From: Micromonospora sp. CP22
GTDB taxonomy: Bacteria; Actinomycetota; Actinomycetes; Mycobacteriales; Micromonosporaceae
Length of the DNA stretch: 64,000 nt
NCBI RefSeq assembly: GCF_009712475.1
Contig: NZ_VCJO01000001.1
Location: forward strand, 310,001 to 374,000
Direction: 5' to 3'
The notes beneath the pieces are model-generated. The model was not told where the DNA came from. It did no database searches and worked only from the letters and a program-made list of their open reading frames with translations. A program made the translations under genes and the position numbers. Shown here piece by piece: positions 26,318 through 34,768 of the stretch (positions are counted from its first letter, which is position 1; each line of letters opens with the position of its first letter).

Positions 26318-27247
26318 GTGCACAGCCCTGGTAGCCGTCCTCGATCGGCTGGTTCCGCCGGCCGGCATGCCATCCGCCGGGAGTCCCCCGACCGTGATCG
26401 AGCGCCGGGGCGGCCGACCGCGTCCGGCAGACCGCACTCCGGGCGGGGATCGCTGATCCGGGGCGCGGTGCTGGTGGCCGCCGTCGGTGCGGCGGTGGCG
26501 CTGGTGGCCGGTGGCATCGGGTCGGGCCCGGGTGCGGCCGAAGAGGTGGCCCCGGTTGCTTCCGCGTCGAGTGTGGCTGCCCCCTCCCCGGCGGACCCGC
26601 CGCCGCAGCCGTCCCTCTCCCCGTCTCCGGAGGCTCCCGTCCTACAGGAGCCGGGTGCGGTCCCGTCGACCGGCCCAGGTCGGTTCAGGTACGACGACCG
26701 GACCGGCCCGGTGCTGGGCAAGGCCGGTGGCGTCCGGCGCTACCGGGTGGCGGTGGAGTCCGGCTCCGGCGTGGACGCGGGTGAGTTCGCCCTGGCGGTG
26801 CGCGCGGCGCTGGCCGGTCCGGGCAGTTGGGTGGACGGCGGTCGGTTGCGGTTGCGGCAGGTCGCCGGGACGGCCCGGCACGACTTCACCGTCTACCTGG
26901 CGACGGCGGGGACGGCGCGCCGGATGTGTGCCGCCGGTGGTGTCGACATCCGGGTCGGTGGTCGGCCGTACACCTCCTGCCGCACGTTCGGGAAAGTGAT
27001 CATCAATCTGGACCGGTGGCGGCTGTCGGTGCCGCACTTCGTCGAGGCCGAGGTGCCGCTCTCGCTCTACCGCACGTACGTGATCAATCACGAGGTGGGC
27101 CACGAGTTGGGCAATCGGCACGAGCGCTGCCCGGGGCGTGGCAAGCCGGCTCCGGTGATGATGCAGCAGACGCTCTTCCTGAGGGGGTGTGTCGCGAACC
27201 CGTGGCCATACCTGGACGGCAGGCGGTACGCGGGTCCACGCCTCTGA
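26318..27247 (+). CDS. DUF3152 membrane-anchored zinc-protease-like protein (Rv3207c type)
   Basis: This is a 309-residue protein. A basic N-terminus is followed by a membrane helix near residues 46-68 and a Pro/Ser/Ala linker. The extracytoplasmic DUF3152 domain contains VINHEVGHELG, the HExGH zinc motif of metzincin-like proteases, with another His shortly after in NRHERC. It also has conserved Cys residues (RMCAAGG, YTSCR, ERCPG, LRGCVANP) that may form disulfides. Proteolysis is inferred from the motif only. It is the first of two tandem paralogues. In mycobacteria the single homologue is also adjacent to moeB1/moeZ. Confidence 0.82.
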   Translation: MHSPGSRPRSAGSAGRHAIRRESPDRDRAPGRPTASGRPHSGRGSLIRGAVLVAAVGAAVALVAGGIGSGPGAAEEVAPVASASSVAAPSPADPPPQPSLSPSPEAPVLQEPGAVPSTGPGRFRYDDRTGPVLGKAGGVRRYRVAVESGSGVDAGEFALAVRAALAGPGSWVDGGRLRLRQVAGTARHDFTVYLATAGTARRMCAAGGVDIRVGGRPYTSCRTFGKVIINLDRWRLSVPHFVEAEVPLSLYRTYVINHEVGHELGNRHERCPGRGKPAPVMMQQTLFLRGCVANPWPYLDGRRYAGPRL

Positions 27248-27285
27248 ACCGCACCGGGCTGCGCAAAATGCAGTGATGTGCGGAA

Positions 27286-28107
27286 ATGGGGTGCGACCAT
27301 GGGGCTATGCCCTCTTCGCCCCTTTCATCTGGTTATGGTGGTTCGGCTCGTCCACCGGAGCCGGGAGACCGGCGTCCCGGGTCGGTGCTACCGCACCGGA
27401 CGGCCGTGCTGCTGGGCGTGGTGCTGGCCGCCGCCGTGGTGGTGCTGCTGGCCCGCGCCGGTCAGCCGGTGGCAGAGCCGGACCAGGGCTTCGGCCACCG
27501 GGTCGCCTCCGGTGCGGGAGGTGACGAGCGGAGCGGGTACCCGTGGGTGGGTGCGGGCAGCTTCACGGTGGCCGGTGACCGCTCACCGGTGCACGGCGAG
27601 GACGGACCGGTGGCCCGCTACCGGGTCGCCGTCGAGCAGGACACCGGCCAGGACCCGGACGCCTTCGCCGCCGAGGTCGACGCGGTGCTGGCCGACCCCC
27701 GCAGCTGGATCGGCACCGGGGAACTGCGCGTCCAGCGGGTGGGCGAGGCGGAACCGGCGGACTTCACCATCTACCTGGCCACCCCGCTGACCTCGGAGGC
27801 GATGTGCGCCGAGGGGGGACTCAGCACGGAGGGCTACACCTCGTGCCGGCTGCCCGGACAGGTCATCATCAACCTGGCCCGTTGGCTGGAGGCGGTGCCG
27901 GACTACGGCGCACCGCTCCAGGTCTACCGGGCATACGTGATCAACCACGAGGTAGGGCACGAGTTCGGGGAGGGGCACGAGGCGTGTCCGGGCCCGGGGG
28001 CTCCGGCACCGGTCATGCAACAGCAGACGTACGGCCTGGACGGCTGCCTGGCGAACGCCTGGCCGATCCTCGACGGGCGTCGACACGTCGGTGAGCTGAT
28101 CGGCTGA
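27286..28107 (+). CDS. Second DUF3152 membrane-anchored zinc-protease-like protein
   Basis: This 273-residue paralogue of the upstream gene shares the order membrane helix (about residues 39-56), linker and DUF3152 domain. It has the same VINHEVGHEFG zinc motif and Cys pattern (AMCAEGG, YTSCR, EACPG, LDGCLANAWP). It differs in linker and N-terminus, so it is an older duplication rather than a recent copy. The start may be ATG 27286 or ATG 27307, since ribosome-binding signals are weak at both. It lies 38 bp after the first copy and 124 bp before moeZ. Confidence 0.82.
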   Translation: MGCDHGAMPSSPLSSGYGGSARPPEPGDRRPGSVLPHRTAVLLGVVLAAAVVVLLARAGQPVAEPDQGFGHRVASGAGGDERSGYPWVGAGSFTVAGDRSPVHGEDGPVARYRVAVEQDTGQDPDAFAAEVDAVLADPRSWIGTGELRVQRVGEAEPADFTIYLATPLTSEAMCAEGGLSTEGYTSCRLPGQVIINLARWLEAVPDYGAPLQVYRAYVINHEVGHEFGEGHEACPGPGAPAPVMQQQTYGLDGCLANAWPILDGRRHVGELIG

Positions 28108-28231
28108 CCTGGATCGGCCGGGTATTCCCGCTCCCGCATGTCGGGCGACGTGTCGCTGCTCATGGTCGATGAGCGGGTCGGCGAGCGACAATGGCCCGGT
28201 TGCCCACCACATCGATCCCGGGGAGTCCACC

Positions 28232-29413
28232 GTGTCGTTGCCCCCGCTCGTCGAACCCGCCGCCGAGCTGACCGTTGACGAGATCCGTCGCTACTCGCGC
28301 CACCTGATCATCCCCGACGTCGGGGTGACCGGGCAGAAGCGGCTGAAGAACGCCCGGGTGCTCTGTGTCGGCGCCGGTGGCCTCGGTTCTCCCGCCCTGC
28401 TGTACCTGGCCGCCGCCGGGGTCGGCACCCTGGGCATCATCGACTTCGACACCGTCGACGAGTCCAACCTCCAGCGTCAGGTCATCCACGGCGTCTCCGA
28501 CGTCGGCCGCTCCAAGGCCGACTCGGCCGCGGCGAGCATCCGTGAGATCAACCCGCTGGTGAACGTCGAGATCCACAACACCGCGCTGGACCGGGACAAC
28601 GTCCGGGAGATCTTCGCCCAGTACGACCTGATCGTCGACGGCACGGACAACTTCGCCACCCGGTACATGGTCAACGACGCGGCCGTGCTGCTCGGCAAGC
28701 CGTACGTCTGGGGGTCGATCTACCGCTTCGACGGTCAGGCTTCGGTGTTCTGGGCCGAGCACGGCCCCTGCTACCGCTGCCTCTACCCGGAGCCGCCGCC
28801 GCCGGGCATGGTGCCCTCCTGCGCCGAGGGCGGCGTGCTCGGTGTGCTCTGCGCCTCGATCGGCTCGATCCAGGTGAACGAGGCGATCAAGCTCCTCGCC
28901 GGCATCGGTGAGCCGCTGGTCGGTCGGCTGATGGTCTACGACGCCCTGGAGATGAGCTACCGGAAGATCAAGGTTCGCAAGGACCCGAACTGCGTGCTCT
29001 GCGGCGAGAACCCGACGCTGACCGACCTGATGGAGGACTACGAGGACTTCTGCGGCGCGGTGTCGGTGGAGGCCCAGGAGGCGGTGGTCGACGCCACCAT
29101 CACCGCGACCGAGCTGAAGGAGTGGCAGGACGCCGGCAAGGACATCTTCCTCGTCGACGTCCGGGAGCCGGCCGAGTACGAGATCGTCCGCATCCCCGGT
29201 GCCACCCTGATCCCCAAGGGCGAGATCCTCTCCGGTGAGGCGCTGTCCAAGCTGCCGCAGGACCGTCAGATCGTGCTGCACTGCAAGTCCGGCGTCCGTT
29301 CCGCCGAGGCGTTGGCCGCGTTGAAGGCGGCCGGGTTCCGCGACGCGGTGCACGTGCAGGGTGGGGTGCTCTCCTGGATCAAGCAGGTCGACCCGTCGCT
29401 ACCCGCGTACTGA
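28232..29413 (+). CDS. moeZ: Adenylyltransferase/sulfurtransferase MoeZ (ThiF-rhodanese fusion)
   Basis: This 393-residue enzyme activates sulfur-carrier proteins such as MoaD, ThiS and CysO by C-terminal adenylation and thiocarboxylation. The N-terminal ThiF/E1 domain has nucleotide loop GAGGLGSP, DGTDNFATRY and two zinc CxxC pairs (CYRC, CVLC). The C-terminal rhodanese domain (from about residue 285) carries active-site Cys in LHCKSGVRS. The length matches mycobacterial MoeZ. GTG 28232 with GGGAG 7 nt upstream is preferred over the open upstream frame. It is followed by a strong terminator. Confidence 0.93.
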   Translation: MSLPPLVEPAAELTVDEIRRYSRHLIIPDVGVTGQKRLKNARVLCVGAGGLGSPALLYLAAAGVGTLGIIDFDTVDESNLQRQVIHGVSDVGRSKADSAAASIREINPLVNVEIHNTALDRDNVREIFAQYDLIVDGTDNFATRYMVNDAAVLLGKPYVWGSIYRFDGQASVFWAEHGPCYRCLYPEPPPPGMVPSCAEGGVLGVLCASIGSIQVNEAIKLLAGIGEPLVGRLMVYDALEMSYRKIKVRKDPNCVLCGENPTLTDLMEDYEDFCGAVSVEAQEAVVDATITATELKEWQDAGKDIFLVDVREPAEYEIVRIPGATLIPKGEILSGEALSKLPQDRQIVLHCKSGVRSAEALAALKAAGFRDAVHVQGGVLSWIKQVDPSLPAY

Positions 29414-29422
29414 GTCACCGGC

Positions 29423-29466
29423 CGAGGGGCCACTCCGCCTTCGCCGAAGGGTGGAGTGGCCCCTCG
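29423..29466. terminator. Strong 14-bp terminator hairpin after moeZ
   Basis: Arms CGAGGGGCCACTCC (29423-29436) and GGAGTGGCCCCTCG (29453-29466) are perfectly complementary. The 16-nt loop contains a further CTTCG/CGAAG pairing. It begins 10 bp after the moeZ stop. Confidence 0.85.
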
Positions 29467-29533
29467 CCGCTACCCTGCCGTCGGTCGGATCTCACCTATC
29501 CGTCCTCCTGAGGCGAGATCACGTTTGCGCCGG

Positions 29534-29539
29534 TAGCGT
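29534..29539 (+). promoter_or_regulatory. -10 box TAGCGT, probable leaderless promoter
   Basis: TAGCGT lies 7 nt before GTG 29547. Another in-frame GTG at 29538 overlaps the box and is therefore unlikely to be the start. Confidence 0.5.
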
Positions 29540-29546
29540 GGCCGCC

Positions 29547-30368
29547 GTGGTCGACATCGACGCCGCGATCGGGTTCGTGGTGGCTCACGGGGACGCGGTG
29601 GAGCGTGCCCGCCTGTCCTGGTTGTGCGCCGGTACGCCGCCACCGCCGGAGGTGCTCGACAGCGCCGAGGTCGGCCAGACACTCGGCGGCGGTTGGCCGG
29701 CCTCCTGGGGCGAGGAGATCGCCTCGGTCGACGCGACCTGCTTCCGCCTCGCGGAACTGGACGATCTCGGTGCGCTGGGCCGCCCGAGCGCCCGTCGGGC
29801 GTTGGACTGGCTCGCCGCCGGTCAGCACCGGGACGGCTGCTGGGAGGAGGACCCGGCGCTCGCGGACTCCGCGCCCGAATGGGCCCGCCCCGGTGACCCG
29901 GAGGCGCGGCTGTACCTCACCGCCAACGCCGCCTTCTGGCTGACCGTGGCGGGCTTGGACGCCCGAGCCGCCGGACCGTTGGACCACCGGGTCGGCGGGG
30001 CGTACGCGGGGGTGGTGACCGCCGCCAGCCAGGCGCTCGCCGCCCAGTTGCGCCCGGACGGCAGCTGGCCGTCCTTCCTGGCCGCCGGTTGGCTCAGCGC
30101 GGCGGTCCTGCACCGGCAGCAGATGTTCTACGAGTCGGCGCAGATCAAGGCGGTGCTGGCGGAGCGGCTGCCGCAGGCGTCAGCCGCCGACGCCGCCTGG
30201 CTCGCCGTGACGCTGCGCCGGGTGGGCGTCGACCACCAGGAGTGGACGCTGGTGGCCGCGCGGCGTCGGCTCAGCGAGACGCAGCGCACCGACGGCGGCT
30301 GGAGCAGCGACGACGGCCACCAGTTCGACGTACACGCCACCCTCGCCGTGATCCGCGCCTTCCGCTGA
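29547..30368 (+). CDS. Alpha-toroid (prenyltransferase/squalene-oxidase repeat-like) protein
   Basis: This is a 273-residue helical protein with recurring DGxW-type motifs: DGCWEEDP near residue 95, DGSWPSF near 171 and DGGWSSDDG near 250. They resemble QW/DGGW repeats of terpene cyclases and prenyltransferase beta subunits. The catalytic DxDD or DCTAE boxes of true cyclases are not seen, so it is probably a non-cyclase member of the alpha-alpha toroid fold. No signal peptide. It converges on proA with a 12-bp gap. Role unknown. Confidence 0.65.
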   Translation: MVDIDAAIGFVVAHGDAVERARLSWLCAGTPPPPEVLDSAEVGQTLGGGWPASWGEEIASVDATCFRLAELDDLGALGRPSARRALDWLAAGQHRDGCWEEDPALADSAPEWARPGDPEARLYLTANAAFWLTVAGLDARAAGPLDHRVGGAYAGVVTAASQALAAQLRPDGSWPSFLAAGWLSAAVLHRQQMFYESAQIKAVLAERLPQASAADAAWLAVTLRRVGVDHQEWTLVAARRRLSETQRTDGGWSSDDGHQFDVHATLAVIRAFR

Positions 30369-30380
30369 CCCGGTTGGGGC

Positions 30381-31625
30381 TCAGGTGCGGAGGTGACCGG
30401 TACCGGTGACCACGTACTTGGTGCTGGTCAGCTCCGGCAGACCCATCGGGCCACGGGCGTGCAGCTTCTGCGTGGAGATGCCGATCTCGGCGCCGAAGCC
30501 GAACTCGCCGCCGTCGGTGAACCGGGTGGAGGCGTTGACCATCACGGCTGCCGAGTCGACGCGGGCCACGAACTCCCGGGCGGCCGACTGCGAGTCGGTG
30601 ACGATCGCCTCGGTGTGGCCGCTGCCGTACCGCCGGATGTGCGCGACCGCGGCGTCGAGCGAGTCGACGACGGCGGCCGAGATGTGCGCGGCGAGGTACT
30701 CGGTGCCGAAGTCCTCGTCGGTGGCCGGGACCACGGCGTCGGAGTACGCCGCGACCCGTTCGTCGCCGTGCACGGTCACCCCGGCGTCGGCGAAGGCGGC
30801 CAGCACCGCCGGCAGGAAGGCGTCGGCGATGTCGGCGTGCACCAGCAGCGACTCGGCGGTGTTGCAGGTCGACAGGCGCTGCGTCTTGGCGTTCAGGGTC
30901 AGTGCGACCGCCATCGACACGTCGGCGGCGGCGTCCACGTAGACGTGGCAGTTGCCCACCCCGGTCTCGATGACCGGCACGGTCGACTCCTCGACCACGG
31001 TGCGGATCAGGGACGCGCCGCCACGCGGGATCAGCACGTCGACCAGGCCTCGGGCCCGCATCAGCTCCTTGACCGAGTCGCGGGTGCTGGCGTCGACCAG
31101 CTGCACCGCGTCGGTGGGCAGGCCGGCCTCGCCGATCGCGTCGCGCAGCACCGCGACCAGGGCGGCATTGGAGTGCGCGGCCGAGGAGGAGCCGCGCAGT
31201 AGCGCCGCGTTGCCGGCCTTCAGGCAGATGCCGGCGGCGTCCACGGTCACGTTGGGGCGACCCTCGTAGATGACGCCGACCACGCCGAACGGCACCCGGA
31301 TCTGGCGCAGCTCCAACCCGTTGGGCAGGGTCGAACCACGGACCACCTCACCCACCGGGTCGGGCAGCGCGGCCATCTGACGCAGCGCGTCGGCGATGCC
31401 GGCCACCCGTCCTTCGTCGAGGGCGAGCCGGTCCAGCACGGCCGCGCTCAGCCCGGCATCGCGTCCGGCCGCCAGGTCCGTGGCGTTCGCGGCCAGGATC
31501 TCCGGCGTACGCGCCACCAGCGCGTCGGCCATCGCGTGCAGCGTGGCGTCCTTGGCGGTACGCGTCGCGACGGCCAGCGTCTCCGCCGCCGTTCGCGCCC
31601 GCCGAGCCTGCTCACTCACGCTCAT
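30381..31625 (-). CDS. proA: Gamma-glutamyl phosphate reductase
   Basis: This 414-residue enzyme of the second step of proline synthesis reduces gamma-glutamyl phosphate to glutamate semialdehyde with NADPH. It is an aldehyde-dehydrogenase fold with catalytic Cys in [10 protein letters not shown]. Family sequence [17 protein letters not shown] (here VPFGVV) and the C-terminal [20 protein letters not shown] are also visible. ATG 31625 follows GAGGAG. It lies 77 bp downstream of proB on the same strand, and that gap is filled by a dispersed repeat that could attenuate or process the transcript. Confidence 0.95.
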   Translation of the reverse strand: MSVSEQARRARTAAETLAVATRTAKDATLHAMADALVARTPEILAANATDLAAGRDAGLSAAVLDRLALDEGRVAGIADALRQMAALPDPVGEVVRGSTLPNGLELRQIRVPFGVVGVIYEGRPNVTVDAAGICLKAGNAALLRGSSSAAHSNAALVAVLRDAIGEAGLPTDAVQLVDASTRDSVKELMRARGLVDVLIPRGGASLIRTVVEESTVPVIETGVGNCHVYVDAAADVSMAVALTLNAKTQRLSTCNTAESLLVHADIADAFLPAVLAAFADAGVTVHGDERVAAYSDAVVPATDEDFGTEYLAAHISAAVVDSLDAAVAHIRRYGSGHTEAIVTDSQSAAREFVARVDSAAVMVNASTRFTDGGEFGFGAEIGISTQKLHARGPMGLPELTSTKYVVTGTGHLRT

Positions 31626-31641
31626 GCCTTGCTCCTCACAG

Positions 31642-31696
31642 TGTTAGGAAGGGGCCCTTGTAATACACCAGGCGTTAACAAGGTGCCCTTCCTTAC
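31642..31696. repeat. Dispersed palindromic intergenic repeat, copy 1
   Basis: This is a 55-bp imperfect inverted repeat. The left arm is TTAGGAAGGGGCCCTTGT and the right arm AACAAGGTGCCCTTCCTTAC. It fills the proB-proA gap. It is the same family as the copies at 36239-36293 and 41288-41345. Confidence 0.8.
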
Positions 31697-31702
31697 CAGC
31701 AT

Positions 31703-32812
31703 CTACAGCAGTACGAGGTCGTCGCGGTGGACGACCTCCCGTTCGTACGCCGGGCCGAGGGCCGCGGCGAGGTCGGCGGTCGACCGCCCGAGCAGGCCGG
31801 GCAGTTCGATCGCGTCATAGTTGACCAGCCCTCGGGCCACCGGCGCGCCGGAGGTGTCGACCAGGTCGACCGGGTCACCGGCGGTGAACGCCCCGTCCAC
31901 GGCGGTGATGCCTGCGGGCAGCAGCGACTTGCGTCGGCCCACCACGGCGGCCACCGCGCCCGGGTCGAGGTGCAGCCGTCCCCGGGGCGCGGTGGCGTGG
32001 GCGAGCCAGAACAGCCGGGCGGCGGGTCGGCGGAGACTGGGGTGGAAGAAGGTGCCGACCGGCTCCCCGGTCAACGCGGCGACGGCCTGGGCGGCGGAGG
32101 TGAGCACCACCGGGATGCCGAAGCCGGTGGCGATCCGGGCCGCCTCGACCTTGGTCACCATGCCGCCGGTGCCGACCCCCGCGCGACCGCTGCCGCCGAT
32201 CTCGACGCCGACCAGGTCTCCCTCGTCGCGTACCTCGGCGATCCGGCGGGAGCCGGGTCGGGCCGGGTCGCCGGTCCAGAGCGCGTCGACGTCGGAGAGG
32301 AGCACCAGCAGGTCGGCGTCGACGAGCGCGGCCACCAGCGCGGCCAGCCGGTCGTTGTCGCCGAAGCGGATCTCCTCGGTGGCGACCGTGTCGTTCTCGT
32401 TGACGATCGGCACCGCTCGCAGGTCGAGCAGCTTGCGCAGGGTGCGGTACGCGTTGCGGTAGTGCGCCCGCCGGGTCACGTCGTCGACGGTGAGCAGCAC
32501 CTGCCCGACGGTGCGGCCGTGCCGGGCGAAGGCGGTCGCGTACCGCCCGATCAGCAGACCCTGACCGACGCTGGCGGCGGCCTGCTGGGTGGCCAGGTCA
32601 CGCGGTCGTCGGGCCAGGCCGAGGGGGGCGAGGCCGGCGGCGATGGCACCGGAGGAGACCAGCACCACCTCGCGGCCCTCGACGTCGCGCAGGCCGAGGG
32701 CGTCGACCAACGCGTCGACCCGCTCGTCGTCCAGCCCGCCACTGGCGGTGGTCAACGAGGAAGACCCGATCTTGACAACGACCCGCCGGGCCGCCCTTAC
32801 TGCGTCACGCAC
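31703..32812 (-). CDS. proB: Glutamate 5-kinase with PUA domain
   Basis: This 369-residue enzyme catalyses the first step of proline synthesis, phosphorylating glutamate with ATP. The amino acid kinase domain shows VVKIGSSSLT at the start, VLVSSGAIAAG, VNENDTV and GTGGMVTKVEAA, all family signatures. A C-terminal PUA domain follows from about residue 275. GTG 32812 is chosen because it directly precedes the kinase core and has CAGAAT 6 nt upstream. The larger frame to 33406 covers the divergent neighbour and is spurious. It is divergent from the ATL gene by 61 bp. Confidence 0.93.
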   Translation of the reverse strand: MRDAVRAARRVVVKIGSSSLTTASGGLDDERVDALVDALGLRDVEGREVVLVSSGAIAAGLAPLGLARRPRDLATQQAAASVGQGLLIGRYATAFARHGRTVGQVLLTVDDVTRRAHYRNAYRTLRKLLDLRAVPIVNENDTVATEEIRFGDNDRLAALVAALVDADLLVLLSDVDALWTGDPARPGSRRIAEVRDEGDLVGVEIGGSGRAGVGTGGMVTKVEAARIATGFGIPVVLTSAAQAVAALTGEPVGTFFHPSLRRPAARLFWLAHATAPRGRLHLDPGAVAAVVGRRKSLLPAGITAVDGAFTAGDPVDLVDTSGAPVARGLVNYDAIELPGLLGRSTADLAAALGPAYEREVVHRDDLVLL

Positions 32813-32818
32813 CCGCCC

Positions 32819-32824
32819 ATTCTG
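32819..32824 (-). promoter_or_regulatory. -10-like box CAGAAT for proB (minus strand)
   Basis: Read on the minus strand, CAGAAT lies 6 nt before GTG 32812, indicating a leaderless proB transcript. It is back-to-back with the promoter of the ATL gene. Confidence 0.45.
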
Positions 32825-32859
32825 CGCTGTGGTCGCGGCGTGGCCAGCCGCCGTTCCCA

Positions 32860-32865
32860 TAGTCT
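32860..32865 (+). promoter_or_regulatory. -10 box TAGTCT, probable leaderless promoter
   Basis: TAGTCT lies 8 nt before GTG 32874, and no ribosome binding site is present. Confidence 0.5.
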
Positions 32866-32873
32866 GGCCGCTT

Positions 32874-33188
32874 GTGACACCTGACGAGTACGTCGAGGCG
32901 GTGCTGGAACTGGTCGACCGGATCCCGCCCGGCCGGGTGATGTCGTACGGGGCGGTGGCCGACGCGTTGGCCGAGCGCTCCGGGCGGGCGTCGGCGCGGC
33001 TGATCGGGGCGATCATGGCTCGGCACGGTGCCGGGGTGCCGTGGCACCGGGTGGTGAACGCGGGCGGCGTACTGCCGCCGAGGCTGGCCCAGCAGGCACG
33101 GGCGCGGTGGCTCGCGGAGGGGACGCCGCTGCGTGGTGCCGGGGTGGACATGAAATCGGCGGGGTGGTGGCCCGAGCAGGGGATGTGA
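32874..33188 (+). CDS. Alkyltransferase-like protein (ATL, MGMT family)
   Basis: This is a 104-residue protein with the C-terminal DNA-binding fold of O6-alkylguanine-DNA alkyltransferases: IPPGRVMSYGAVADALAERSGRASARLIG (helix-turn-helix and Arg-finger region). The active-site motif reads PWHRVV instead of PCHRV, so the acceptor Cys is replaced by Trp. That substitution defines ATL proteins, which bind alkylated bases and recruit nucleotide excision repair rather than repair directly. M. tuberculosis has a homologue (Rv3204) near moeB1. Start by leaderless GTG. Confidence 0.88.
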   Translation: MTPDEYVEAVLELVDRIPPGRVMSYGAVADALAERSGRASARLIGAIMARHGAGVPWHRVVNAGGVLPPRLAQQARARWLAEGTPLRGAGVDMKSAGWWPEQGM

Positions 33189-33206
33189 CCATCGCCATAA
33201 CGTGAG

Positions 33207-33212
33207 TAATAT
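33207..33212 (+). promoter_or_regulatory. -10 box TAATAT, probable leaderless promoter
   Basis: TAATAT lies 8 nt before ATG 33221. It is an unusually consensus-like, AT-rich box for this sequence. Confidence 0.6.
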
Positions 33213-33220
33213 TCGGCCCC

Positions 33221-34741
33221 ATGATCGCGTCGCCGGGTGGCTCCGGCCCACCATCCGCACCCGGCTCGCCCACGCCCGCCTCCGGCCCACCATCCGCACC
33301 TGGCTCGCCCACGCCCGCCTCCGGCCCGTCCACCGCCGCCTCGGCGGCCACGGCCGGCGGTGCCGGAGTGGCGGCGGCACCGGGCGCGCTGCCGCGCCGG
33401 GTGCACGCCGGCTACGCGTTCGGCTCACTGGCGACCGGCGCCTTCGGCACCGTGCCGGGGCTGCTGCTGTTGCCCTATCTCACCGACACGCTCGGCGTGG
33501 CCGCCGGGATGGCCGCCCTGCTGGTGCTCTTGCCGAAGGCGTGGGACGTGCTGGTCAACCCGGTCGCCGGGCGGATCTCCGACCGCACCCGGTCACGGTG
33601 GGGCGCTCGACGTCCGTACCTGCTCTTCGGTGGGCTGGCGCTGGCCGCACTCTTCGGGGCCATCTTCGCCGCGCCGTTCGGTGCCGGTGCCGCCGCCGGG
33701 GCGTACGTCGCCGTCGCCTTCCTGGCCACCGCGACCGCGTTCGCCTTCTTCCAGGTGCCGTACGTGGCCATGCCCGCTGAGCTGACCAGCGACTACGCCG
33801 AACGTACCCGGATGATGACCTGGCGGATCGCGGTACTGGCCCTGGCCATTCTGGTCGCCGGTGCGGTGGCGCCACTGGTGCGCGACGCGGCCGGCGGCGG
33901 GATCGCCGGGCACCGGTGGATGGGCGTCTTCGTGGCCGCCCTCATCGCGCTCGGTGCCGTCGGTGCCTTCCTCGGCACCCGGTCCGCGCCACAGGGCACG
34001 GTCGGCGAGAGCGAGCCGAGCCTGCGCGCCCAGCTCGCCGTCGCGGCCCGTAACCGGCCCTTCCGGGCGCTGCTGCTCTGCTTCGTGGTGCAGTCCGCCG
34101 GGGTGGCCACGATCCTCGCCGGAGTCCAGTACTTCGCCGACCACGTGCTGCGGGACTCGACGACCGGCCCGACCGTGCTGTTCGCCTGCTTCGTCGGCCC
34201 GGCGCTGGTGGTGATGCCGCTCTGGTCCCGGGTGGGTGCCCGGGTGGGCAAGCTCGCCGCCCTGGTGGCGGCGTCGCTGATCCTGTCGGCCGGTGGGCTG
34301 GCGCTGGTCGCCGCGCCGGTGCTGCCGACCCTCGTGGTCTATCTGCTGGTCGCGCTGCTCGGCGTCGGGTACGCCGGACAGCAGGTGTTCGCCCTGGCCA
34401 TGCTCCCGGACTGCATCGCGTACGACACGATGCGTACCGGGCGGCGGCAGGCCGGCGTCTTCACCGGGGTGTGGACGGCCGGTGAGACGTTCGGGCTGGC
34501 CCTCGGGCCGGGCATCTACGGTCTGGTGCTCGCCCTGACCGGCTACGTCTCCTCCACCACCGGCACCGCCGCTACCCAGACCGACACCGCCCGCCTCGGC
34601 GTGCTGCTCGGCTTCACGGTCCTCCCCGCGCTCCTGATCGGCCTGGCTACCCTCCTGTTGCGCCCCTACGACCTCACCCCGTCCCGCCTGACACCCGCCA
34701 CCCCCGATGCCGCGGTTGTGCCAGGAACCCCGAGCCGCTGA
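33221..34741 (+). CDS. MFS transporter, GPH (sugar:cation symporter-like) family
   Basis: This is a 506-residue membrane protein with about 12 helices. The loop NPVAGRISDRTRSRWGARRPYLL after the second helix is the signature of the glycoside-pentoside-hexuronide (MelB-like) family. A Pro/Ser/Ala-rich cytoplasmic N-terminus of about 55 residues contains two copies of GPPSAPGSPTPAS, encoded by a 39-bp tandem DNA repeat. The substrate is unknown; sugars or organic anions are typical. It is followed after 27 bp by the PLP enzyme gene on the same strand, which may share the transcript. Confidence 0.82.
   Translation: MIASPGGSGPPSAPGSPTPASGPPSAPGSPTPASGPSTAASAATAGGAGVAAAPGALPRRVHAGYAFGSLATGAFGTVPGLLLLPYLTDTLGVAAGMAALLVLLPKAWDVLVNPVAGRISDRTRSRWGARRPYLLFGGLALAALFGAIFAAPFGAGAAAGAYVAVAFLATATAFAFFQVPYVAMPAELTSDYAERTRMMTWRIAVLALAILVAGAVAPLVRDAAGGGIAGHRWMGVFVAALIALGAVGAFLGTRSAPQGTVGESEPSLRAQLAVAARNRPFRALLLCFVVQSAGVATILAGVQYFADHVLRDSTTGPTVLFACFVGPALVVMPLWSRVGARVGKLAALVAASLILSAGGLALVAAPVLPTLVVYLLVALLGVGYAGQQVFALAMLPDCIAYDTMRTGRRQAGVFTGVWTAGETFGLALGPGIYGLVLALTGYVSSTTGTAATQTDTARLGVLLGFTVLPALLIGLATLLLRPYDLTPSRLTPATPDAAVVPGTPSR
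33242..33319. repeat. 39-bp tandem repeat (two units) within the transporter N-terminus
   Basis: Units 33242-33280 and 33281-33319 are identical except for one C/T change, with a partial third unit after them. They encode repeated GPPSAPGSPTPAS and indicate recent slippage expansion. Confidence 0.85.
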
Positions 34742-34768
34742 AACCCACGGAAAGGGCGCCACCACTTC

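Noticed and set aside
32813-33406. Extended N-terminus for ProB
   Set aside because: It would run through the ATL gene and its promoter; kinase homology starts right at GTG 32812.
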